Source: an uncultured Chloroflexota bacterium
Lineage (GTDB): Bacteria; Chloroflexota; Anaerolineae; Aggregatilineales; Phototrophicaceae
Reading direction: 5' to 3'
NCBI GenBank assembly: GCA_903904765.1
Contig: CAIVEA010000382.1
Location: 1-5,315 of the forward strand
Length of the DNA: 5,315 nucleotides
Part shown: positions 1 to 5,315 of the stretch, in pieces
Layout: every line of letters begins with the position of its first letter
How positions within the stretch are numbered: position 1 is the stretch's first letter
Notes under the pieces: generated by a model
Told to the model about the DNA's origin: nothing
The model's input: the letters and a program-made list of their open reading frames with translations, nothing else
The model's database searches: none
Program-made: the position numbers and the translations under genes

Positions 1-1
1 C

Positions 2-424
2 AACCGCGACATTACCAAATTGCGCGAACAGGAAGATCGCCTGCTGGAACGCGAAACGCAGTTCCATGAAGCCCAGCTACTTGCCAAGCTCGGCACGTTC
101 ATCACGGATATAGCGACCGATGCCGAATGGTGGAGCGACAGTCTGTACGCGATTTATGGCCTTCCACCCGGTACACCAACCTCGCGTGATCTGTTTCGCA
201 ACCTGATTCACCCAGATGATCGCCCCGGTGTCGTGAAATACTTCACCGACGCGATGTCATCGGGCAAAACGTTCTATAATCTCGAACACCGTATAGTGCA
301 GCCCTCCGGTCAAATTTGCTATGTCACGGGTGCGGTAGACATTCGGCGGGATGAGAACGGCAAGCCCACCAAGCTCATCGGCGTGGTGAAAGATGTAACC
401 GACCAGCACAACATCGCTGAATCG
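2..424 (+). repeat. Paralogous block A, copy 1 (PAS tail plus PAS)
   Basis: This block encodes the end of one PAS domain (NRDIT, LREQED, RETQ, AKLGTF) and one whole PAS domain. It aligns without gaps to 4073-4495. By hand count about 80 of roughly 143 residues are identical. The strongest shared stretches are LAKLGTF, EWWSDSLY (125-148), GTPTSR (170-187), HPDD, PSG and CYV. It is a diverged gene-duplication repeat rather than a recent DNA repeat. Confidence 0.85.
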
Positions 425-3238
425 TTGCGTGAAGCACAACGCTTCACAGACCGCATTCTGTCGCTCATGCCGGATTCGGTCTTTGTCTTTGACATCGCAA
501 CACGGCACACCGTTTATGACAGCCGCGACATCGGCACGATACTCGGCTATGTCCCCGAGCAGATCGCCGCAATGGGATCGGACATTTTCAAACAACTTGT
601 CCATCCAGAGGATTACCCGATTCTATTAGACTCCTTGCAGCAGTATGAACAGTTGCACGATGGGCAAATCATCGAAGATGAAGTGCGCTACAAGGCCGCC
701 GATGGCACATGGCGCTGGTTGTATACGCGCACTGCTGTCTTTAGCCGCACCTCGGATGGTCGTGTGCAACAGGTGGTCGGCGTTTCGTCGGATGTGACCG
801 AAGCCCATCAACAAGCCGAAAAAATCGAACAATCCGAATCGCAATACCGCCTGCTGGCAGAGAATATCCGCGACATCATTCTCGTGTTAGATGAAAATGG
901 GCAAATTGAGTACATCAGCCCGACGGTTGAAACCCTCGCAGGGCTGAATGCGGAACACCTGATCGGGAAAACTCCTTGGAGTTTCATCCATCCCGACGAT
1001 ATGCCGCACGTCACCGCCGATTTCGCGCTGCTAGAAACGTCCCCCGAAATCGGCACACGCCGTCAAGAACTCCGCGTGCTGCATAAGAACGGTTCGTATA
1101 TCCCCTGCGAAGCCATCAGTACGGTGCTGCGACAGGATGGACGCACCAAAATCATCTCCAGCATCCGTGATATTCATGACCGCAAAGCCGCCGAGGATGC
1201 ACTGCGTGCCAGCGAAGAACGGCTGCGCTTCATCACCGACAACATGCTGGATATGGTCACGGTGATCGAACACGACAATGTAGTCTATGCCACCCCATCC
1301 CATGAACGCATCATCGGCTACAAACCCAGTGAACTTTATGGGAAGAGCTTTCTGGATTATCTACACCCGGATGATCTACCGGTTGTGATAGGGTACTACG
1401 CCGAGAATGCCCAAGTCCCTACCCACAGCTATCAATATCGCTTCCGCAAGCCCAACGGCAACTATATCTGGCTGGAAACAGTGGGCGCACCCACTTTCAA
1501 TGCCAACGGGAACATCGAACGGATTGTTCTGAGTACCCGCGACATCACCGAGCGCAAACAAGCCGAGGATGCGCTGAATACCAGTCAGGAAGCCATCCTC
1601 CGCTTCCGCGATCGGTTGCGGTTGCTACACGAGATCAACATCGAACTCTCACAAATTGATGATATGGATGAACTGGCACACGCAGCAGTGGACTGGGTGC
1701 GCGAACTGATCGGCGTAGACCGTGCTGGTCTTTTCCTGCGTTCCAAGAACCGGAACATTTTCACCGGAACCTTCGGCACGGACGAAGAAGGTCAATTACG
1801 CGACGAGCATCAAGCCATCATTGATTTGACGGATGAGCAAGAAATGCTTGAACACGGGAAAGAGGAGCACATCTTCTTCCGTGAACAAGCTGATCTGGCA
1901 GATCACAACAAGAATAAAGTCGGGCATGGCTGGCATGCGGTCGCCTTCCTCAAGAGCCAGAGCGAAATCATGGGGTTAATGCCAGTGGATAACCTGCTGA
2001 CAAACCGCCCCTTGTCATTAGATGACCGCGAAGTGTTGGCGCTGTACGCAGCCATGATAGGAACTCTGTTCGCCCGCAAGCAGGCGCTGGACGACCTGCG
2101 CCATAGTGAGCAGCGTTACCGCCTTCTGGCGCAAAATGCCAAAGATGTCATCTGGACGATTGATCTGACCGGACGGTTCACCTATGTTAGCCCGTCCGTC
2201 GAACGGTTGCGCGGCATGACTCCTGAAGAAGTCATGGCTGAACCGATGGAAAAATCGCTCACCGCGGACTCTTATAAGGTGGCGGTTGAAGCTTTCTCGA
2301 CCAGCCTGCGCCGTATTGCAAGCGGGAGTGGTGTCGAAACACACACCTTTGAACTGGAACAACCGCGTAAAAACGGCACAACCGTGTGGACGGAAGTCAC
2401 CACCACTGGCCTCTACAATGATCGGGGCGATACCATCGGCATTCTAGGCGTAACCCGTGACATCAGCGAACGCCGCCAGACACAGGCCACCCGCCTCGAA
2501 AGCGAACGCTTGCAAGCCGAAATCCGCAAAGAGCAAGAATTGGGCAAGCTCAAAACCGCCATGATGCTGCGTATCTCGCACGAGTTCCGCACGCCGCTGT
2601 CGGTCATCCTCAGCTCAGCGGATATTCTGGATCACTACAGCGAAAAAATCAGTCCCGAACGGCGCAAGAACCATCTGGATAAAATCCGTTCGCAAGTCAG
2701 CCACCTCACCGGAATCATTGATGCTATTCACCTCTCGGTACAGGGCATTTTCAATCGGCTGGAGTTCCGCCCCCAGCAATTCGATCTGCCAGCCCTCTGC
2801 CGGGAAGTCATCGTGGAACAAAAAAGCCGTTACCATGTGGTTGATCCCATCAACCTCGACATCGAAGGCGACAATCAGATTTTCTCCGGGGATATGAATC
2901 TCATCCGGTTGGCGCTGCAAAACACCCTATCTAACGCGCTCAAATTCTCCTTACAAGGCAAACCGATCACCATCCATCTGAAAATCACGCCGCAGACTGC
3001 CACGCTCGAAATCCGCGATCAAGGCATTGGTATCCCCGATGATGAGTTGGAGCGAGTGTTTGAACCGTTCTATCGCTCAAGCAGCATTGGTGAAATTCAG
3101 GGATTGGGCATTGGCTTGAGCATCGCCCGTGACGCAGCAGAAGCGCATCGGGGCGAGTTACGTTTGGAACACAACCCCGACGGCGGCATCATCGCTCATC
3201 TGCGCTTTCCTAACGCAGCCACACACACACCAAAATAA
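2..3238 (+). CDS. Multi-PAS/GAF sensor histidine kinase, 5'-partial
   Basis: This is a sensor histidine kinase that would autophosphorylate on a histidine and pass the phosphate to a response regulator not seen here. Counting the codon at base 2 as residue 1, 1078 residues are visible. The first residues, NRDIT, are the usual tail of a PAS domain, so the true start lies upstream. By homology with gene 2, about 210 codons may be missing. Domains in order are: PAS 20-138, PAS 148-270, PAS 281-395, PAS 408-519, GAF 534-695, PAS 704-825, HisKA 847-914 and HATPase 963-1074. Several PAS domains show the HPDD or HPED motif and end in DVT, DIT or DIS. Key kinase residues are His860 in ISHEFRTPL, N-box Asn978, G1 box DQGIGIP (Asp1006), F-box FEPF (Phe1020) and G2 box GLGIGL (Gly1034-Gly1038), so the core looks catalytically intact. 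No membrane segment and no receiver domain are visible, so it is probably a cytoplasmic, non-hybrid kinase. Helical linkers such as ALRASEE join the domains. Ligands are unknown. Confidence 0.95.
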   Translation, partial: NRDITKLREQEDRLLERETQFHEAQLLAKLGTFITDIATDAEWWSDSLYAIYGLPPGTPTSRDLFRNLIHPDDRPGVVKYFTDAMSSGKTFYNLEHRIVQPSGQICYVTGAVDIRRDENGKPTKLIGVVKDVTDQHNIAESLREAQRFTDRILSLMPDSVFVFDIATRHTVYDSRDIGTILGYVPEQIAAMGSDIFKQLVHPEDYPILLDSLQQYEQLHDGQIIEDEVRYKAADGTWRWLYTRTAVFSRTSDGRVQQVVGVSSDVTEAHQQAEKIEQSESQYRLLAENIRDIILVLDENGQIEYISPTVETLAGLNAEHLIGKTPWSFIHPDDMPHVTADFALLETSPEIGTRRQELRVLHKNGSYIPCEAISTVLRQDGRTKIISSIRDIHDRKAAEDALRASEERLRFITDNMLDMVTVIEHDNVVYATPSHERIIGYKPSELYGKSFLDYLHPDDLPVVIGYYAENAQVPTHSYQYRFRKPNGNYIWLETVGAPTFNANGNIERIVLSTRDITERKQAEDALNTSQEAILRFRDRLRLLHEINIELSQIDDMDELAHAAVDWVRELIGVDRAGLFLRSKNRNIFTGTFGTDEEGQLRDEHQAIIDLTDEQEMLEHGKEEHIFFREQADLADHNKNKVGHGWHAVAFLKSQSEIMGLMPVDNLLTNRPLSLDDREVLALYAAMIGTLFARKQALDDLRHSEQRYRLLAQNAKDVIWTIDLTGRFTYVSPSVERLRGMTPEEVMAEPMEKSLTADSYKVAVEAFSTSLRRIASGSGVETHTFELEQPRKNGTTVWTEVTTTGLYNDRGDTIGILGVTRDISERRQTQATRLESERLQAEIRKEQELGKLKTAMMLRISHEFRTPLSVILSSADILDHYSEKISPERRKNHLDKIRSQVSHLTGIIDAIHLSVQGIFNRLEFRPQQFDLPALCREVIVEQKSRYHVVDPINLDIEGDNQIFSGDMNLIRLALQNTLSNALKFSLQGKPITIHLKITPQTATLEIRDQGIGIPDDELERVFEPFYRSSSIGEIQGLGIGLSIARDAAEAHRGELRLEHNPDGGIIAHLRFPNAATHTPK
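425..1573 (+). other. Three-PAS cassette present in gene 1, absent from gene 2
   Basis: When the two paralogues are aligned, this 1149-base stretch of gene 1 (383 codons, about 128 per PAS) has no counterpart in gene 2. In gene 2 the matching point falls at 4496. It encodes three diverged PAS domains. The first has VFVFDIATRHTVYDSRD and HPEDY. The second has YRLLAENIRDIILVLD and HPDDM, and ends RDIHDR. The third has HPDDL and RFRKPNGNYIW, and ends TRDITER. The cassette begins and ends in helical linker sequence, so its gain or loss keeps the reading frame and the helical connections. Whether it was inserted in gene 1 or lost from gene 2 cannot be decided from two copies. Confidence 0.8.
1574..2396 (+). 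repeat. Paralogous block B, copy 1 (GAF plus last PAS)
   Basis: This block encodes the GAF domain and most of the last PAS domain of gene 1. It aligns to 4496-5315 with about one codon of length difference, inside the GAF domain. Identity is uneven: about 38% in the GAF and about 69% in the PAS, where YRLLAQNA, DVIW, IDLT, FTYVSPSVE, TPEEVMAEP and GTTVWTE are shared. Only the part matched within the window is given; the homology probably continues beyond it. Confidence 0.85.
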
Positions 3239-3302
3239 GCACCTTCTCATCCCCCCTTTTACTTGTGAATGAGTATTGCCATTGAGTAATCTGTGTGCAT
3301 GA

Positions 3303-3317
3303 TGAAATGGCATTTCA
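3303..3317. promoter_or_regulatory. 15-base odd palindrome, candidate operator
   Basis: TGAAATG, one central G, then CATTTCA form a perfect two-fold symmetrical site. The single-base centre suits a protein dimer on DNA better than an RNA hairpin. No T-tract follows, so it is not a terminator. The symmetry is seen directly; the role as an operator is inferred. Confidence 0.3.
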
Positions 3318-3344
3318 ACGTTACACTATTTGATATCCACCCTT

Positions 3345-3361
3345 TGATGGTTTCCCCATCA
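3345..3361. promoter_or_regulatory. Small inverted repeat in the leader of gene 2
   Basis: TGATGG and CCATCA are perfectly complementary arms around the five-base loop TTTCC. In RNA this gives a short stem. It is followed by TTCAGG rather than a run of T, so it does not look like an intrinsic terminator. Function is unknown and it could be chance. Confidence 0.22.
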
Positions 3362-3381
3362 TTCAGGTGATATGGGGGTTC

Positions 3382-3410
3382 AACCGTACCGACCACCGAA
3401 TCGAACCGTA
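3382..3410 (+). repeat. AACCGTA direct repeat, 22-base period
   Basis: AACCGTA occurs at 3382-3388 and again at 3404-3410, 22 bases apart from start to start. That is about two turns of DNA, a spacing often seen for response-regulator dimers on direct half-sites. The second copy overlaps the inverted repeat at 3398-3420. With only two short copies, chance is possible. Confidence 0.25.
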
Positions 3411-3420
3411 GCTTCGATTC
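3398..3420. promoter_or_regulatory. 8-base-arm inverted repeat upstream of gene 2
   Basis: GAATCGAA and TTCGATTC are perfect 8-base inverted arms around the seven-base spacer CCGTAGC. The element ends 22 bases before the ATG of gene 2. As DNA it could be an operator with half-sites 15 bases apart. As RNA it could form a hairpin just upstream of the ribosome entry site. No T-run follows the stem, which argues against a terminator. Confidence 0.4.
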
Positions 3421-3426
3421 AGAAAA

Positions 3427-3439
3427 GTGAATCATTCAC
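3427..3439. promoter_or_regulatory. 13-base palindrome at the start of gene 2
   Basis: GTGAATCATTCAC is a perfect odd palindrome, with 6-base arms around a central C. It ends three bases before the ATG and occupies the place where a Shine-Dalgarno sequence would normally sit; none is visible there. It also contains one of the three TCATTCA copies found in the gap. A repressor or response regulator bound here, or a fold in the RNA, could control expression of gene 2. This role is inferred. Confidence 0.35.
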
Positions 3440-3442
3440 GAA

Positions 3443-5315
3443 ATGGCTGCATTACACACAGCGCATCAGACCTTCCTCGACGCAGTAGCAACGCCTCTTT
3501 TACTGATACAAGCAGAGGTCATTTTGCACGCCAACGCAGCCGCAGGCAACCTGTTGCGCTGCGAAGTGAATGCGTTGCACGGGCGGCAGGTGGCAGATTT
3601 TGCTGTGCTGGAAACCCATTTGCAGACCGAAACCTTCTGGCAGGCCGCCGATGGCACCCTGCTCCGGTTAGAAGTGAACATCGCGCCACTGGGTGATGCG
3701 CTGCTTTACACACTCCATGACCGCAGTACAGAGCAGGATGCCATGCTGCTGCGCCGTATCCTGAACACGCTCTCCGACCCGATCTACGCTAAAGATCGCC
3801 AGCACCGCTTCATCTACGCCAATCAAGCCTTTCTAGACGGCGCGAAGATTGCGAGTTTTGAGAACATTCAGGGGCGTGATGATGGCGAAATCTGGGGTGA
3901 AGGCAGCAATGCGGTATTTGAATCGGACGAAAACGCAATCATCCATTCGGTCACGGAACAAGTGGATTTTGTCTATACCACCACCCGCCTGCCGGGTAAA
4001 CAGCGAACCTATCTCGTCTCCAAGCATGTCTTGAACAATGATAGCGGTGAAATAACCGGTTTGGCCGCCATTAACCGCGACATCACCACCCTGCGCGAAC
4101 AGGAAGATATACTGCGCCAGCGCGAAACTCAGATCCGCGAGGCGCAGGAACTGGCCAAACTGGGAACCTTTGTGCTGGATGCAAAAACCCTCGAAGAATG
4201 GTGGAGTGACAGCCTGTATAACATCTACGGTGTACCCGTTGGCACACCCACCTCGCGTGAGTTGTTTAGCAGCCTGTTGCACCCGGATGACTTTAAACCG
4301 CTGCAAAAGAAAATGCGGCAGATTATGGCTGAAGGTGAAATCGCTCACTTCTCCAAACATCGTATCATCAAGCCTTCCGGAGAACTCTGCTACGTGAAAA
4401 CGGTGGTCGAGGTTCATCGAAACGCTGAAGGCAAAGCCGACAAAATCCTCGGTGTAGTACAGGACGTGACCGAAGAACACCTCGCTGTCGAGGCGCTGCG
4501 TGCCAGCGAAGAAAACGCACGCCGCTTCCGTGATCGCATACAAGAACTCTATCTGTTCAATCTAGAATTGATCGAAATTTCTGATCACGATGCGCTCACC
4601 CGCCGTATCGTGGAAGGGGGAAGAGCACTGTTGCGAACTGACCGTATGGCGCTCATCCTGACCGACACCAATACGGGCGAACGGATTGGCACATTCGGCA
4701 CGAACATGAAGGGCGAAACCACCGACGAACGAACGTGGCGCAACTGGCCGCAGATGAGCGAATTACAGGCCTTGTCCGAAGCTGAACACGGTCTGGTGTT
4801 TCGGGAAGGTGTTGATCTCCATTTCGAAAACAAGGTGGTCGGGCGCGGTTGGCACGCCACCGCATTCGTGTTCTACGATGGGAACATGATCGGGATGCTG
4901 GTGGCCGATAATGCCATCAACCATCGCCCGCTGCTGCCCGAAGACCGCGAAATGTTCAGATTATATACGACCCTCTTGGGCAGCTTGCTCATACGTAGGC
5001 GGGCACTGGATGCGCTCCGCGCCAGCGAAGAACGCTACCGATTGCTGGCGCAGAATGCCAGCGATGTCATCTGGTCAATAGATTTGACCGAACACTTCAC
5101 CTATGTCAGCCCCTCGGTGGAACATTTGCGCGGTTACACCCCCGAAGAAGTGATGGCTGAACCGCTGGAAATGGCGCTCACGCCAGAATCGTACAGGCTG
5201 GCCGCGCAAGCGCTTGCCGAAAACCTCAACCGCATAGCGCAAGGGGAAACCGTCCCCCCCATCACGCTGGAATTGGAGCAACCGTGCAAAGATGGCACAA
5301 CCGTCTGGACGGAAG
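3443..5315 (+). CDS. Multi-PAS/GAF sensor protein, probable histidine kinase, 3'-partial
   Basis: This frame stays open from the ATG at 3443 to the window end (624 complete codons) and is a paralogue of the gene before it. An in-frame TGA at 3428-3430 makes this ATG the first plausible start, although no clear Shine-Dalgarno sequence precedes it. Domains in order are: a degenerate PAS at about 4-90; a PAS_4-like domain at 98-212 (DPIYAKDRQHRFIYAN, ending NRDIT); a PAS at 230-346 matching the first complete PAS of gene 1 (EWWSDSLY, GTPTSR, HPDD); a GAF at 362-523 (GTFGT, GRGWHA, DN, HRPL); and a PAS from 532 that matches the last PAS of gene 1 and is cut by the window. No membrane segment is visible. 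The kinase core is not in view. If it follows gene 1, HisKA and HATPase domains would fill roughly 840 more bases, giving about 900 residues. It lacks the three PAS domains found between the first complete PAS and the GAF in gene 1. Calling it a kinase is inference from the paralogue; the sensory domains are seen directly. Confidence 0.93.
   Translation, partial: MAALHTAHQTFLDAVATPLLLIQAEVILHANAAAGNLLRCEVNALHGRQVADFAVLETHLQTETFWQAADGTLLRLEVNIAPLGDALLYTLHDRSTEQDAMLLRRILNTLSDPIYAKDRQHRFIYANQAFLDGAKIASFENIQGRDDGEIWGEGSNAVFESDENAIIHSVTEQVDFVYTTTRLPGKQRTYLVSKHVLNNDSGEITGLAAINRDITTLREQEDILRQRETQIREAQELAKLGTFVLDAKTLEEWWSDSLYNIYGVPVGTPTSRELFSSLLHPDDFKPLQKKMRQIMAEGEIAHFSKHRIIKPSGELCYVKTVVEVHRNAEGKADKILGVVQDVTEEHLAVEALRASEENARRFRDRIQELYLFNLELIEISDHDALTRRIVEGGRALLRTDRMALILTDTNTGERIGTFGTNMKGETTDERTWRNWPQMSELQALSEAEHGLVFREGVDLHFENKVVGRGWHATAFVFYDGNMIGMLVADNAINHRPLLPEDREMFRLYTTLLGSLLIRRRALDALRASEERYRLLAQNASDVIWSIDLTEHFTYVSPSVEHLRGYTPEEVMAEPLEMALTPESYRLAAQALAENLNRIAQGETVPPITLELEQPCKDGTTVWTE
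4073..4495 (+). repeat. Paralogous block A, copy 2
   Basis: This is the counterpart in gene 2 of bases 2-424, with the same length and frame. It shares NRDIT, LREQED, EWWSDSLY, GTPTSR, HPDD and the DVT end. Because 630 bases of gene 2 precede it, gene 1 probably extends a similar distance upstream of the window. Confidence 0.85.
4496..5315 (+). repeat. Paralogous block B, copy 2 (cut by window end)
   Basis: This is the counterpart in gene 2 of 1574-2396. It begins at the linker that replaces the three-PAS cassette and continues through the GAF domain into the last PAS. The window stops at GTTVWTE, which matches gene 1 near base 2395. The matching continuation in gene 1 leads straight into the histidine kinase core. 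Confidence 0.85.

Larger units (their letters stand above)
3239..3442. other. Intergenic region between the paralogous kinases
   Basis: This 204-base gap follows the TAA of gene 1 (3236-3238) and precedes the ATG of gene 2. It holds no credible gene and is visibly richer in A and T than the flanking coding DNA. It contains several short inverted and direct repeats, listed separately. A pyrimidine-rich stretch just after the stop (CCCCCCTTTT at 3251-3260) has no stem before it, so it is not a clear intrinsic terminator. No good -35/-10 pair was found. It most likely carries the control region or untranslated leader of gene 2. Confidence 0.7.

Noticed and set aside
20..22. TTG as a possible start codon of gene 1
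   Set aside because: The frame is open to base 2 and reads NRDIT just upstream, the usual end of a PAS domain and matched exactly in gene 2 at 4073. The TTG is an internal leucine codon and the gene begins before the window.
1601..2083. Phytochrome or LOV photoreceptor
   Set aside because: The GAF domain has no bilin-binding cysteine context and is not followed by a PHY domain. None of the PAS domains shows the flavin-binding NCRFLQ motif.
3220..3231. CA dinucleotide run at the 3' end of gene 1
   Set aside because: Only about five units. Slippage would alter just the last few residues (ATHTPK), beyond the kinase domain, so a phase-variation role is unlikely.
3220..3238. Hybrid kinase with a C-terminal receiver in gene 1
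   Set aside because: The protein ends a few residues after the HATPase domain (LRFPNAATHTPK), so no receiver or phosphotransfer domain is present.
3239..3262. Intrinsic terminator after gene 1
   Set aside because: A C-run and T-run follow the stop codon, but no GC-rich stem precedes them. The weak CTGCG/CGCAG pair lies inside the end of the gene with a nine-base loop and no adjacent T-run.
3344..3373. Sigma-70-like promoter (TTGATG, then TGATAT) for gene 2
   Set aside because: The -10 match is poor (about three of six) and the -35 half lies inside an inverted repeat. Not strong enough to list.
3427..3696. GTG-started open frame on the + strand across the start of gene 2
   Set aside because: It is in another frame from gene 2, yields an arginine-rich sequence with no domain, and overlaps the PAS-coding sequence.
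3833..4543. Long open frame on the - strand (236 codons)
   Set aside because: It lies wholly opposite the clear PAS-coding frame of gene 2, and its translation shows no recognisable domain. It is a by-product of codon bias on the other strand.

Overview
The window holds two large signalling genes in tandem on the + strand, separated by one 204-base noncoding gap (3239-3442). Both run off the window. The first (bases 2-3238) lacks its 5' end and is a multi-PAS/GAF sensor histidine kinase with a complete kinase core. The second (3443-5315) lacks its 3' end and has the PAS and GAF sensory half of a closely related protein. Nothing points to a mobile element, CRISPR array, tRNA or rRNA.

The two genes are paralogues. 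Bases 2-424 align in register with 4073-4495, and 1574-2396 align with 4496-5315. Between these two blocks gene 1 carries an extra, exactly in-frame 1149-base segment (425-1573, 383 codons) that encodes three further PAS domains. The pair is therefore a tandem duplication that differs by a three-PAS cassette. By hand alignment the shared domains have diverged unevenly: the last PAS is about 69% identical, the first shared PAS about 56%, and the GAF domain only about 38%. An 18-base linker sequence is identical at 1202-1219 in gene 1 and at 4496-4513 in gene 2, right at the edge of the cassette. This suggests how domains may be swapped.

The gap between the genes is rich in short symmetrical elements: palindromes at 3303-3317 and 3427-3439, inverted repeats at 3345-3361 and 3398-3420, a 7-base direct repeat AACCGTA 22 bases apart, and three copies of TCATTCA. 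No convincing terminator, promoter or Shine-Dalgarno sequence is visible, so whether gene 2 has its own promoter or is read through from gene 1 is open.

Organism: a bacterium of moderate GC content. Long soluble PAS/GAF kinases, and this GAF type (GTFGT, then GWHA, then DN..NRPL/DN..HRPL), fit environmental lineages such as Chloroflexota, but this is a weak inference from remembered family style. The likely role is cytoplasmic sensing of several signals, with histidine phosphorylation passed to a response regulator that is not in the window. The ligands cannot be read from the sequence. I see no evidence of a wholly new system. The unusual content is the domain-cassette difference between tandem kinases and the structured gap.
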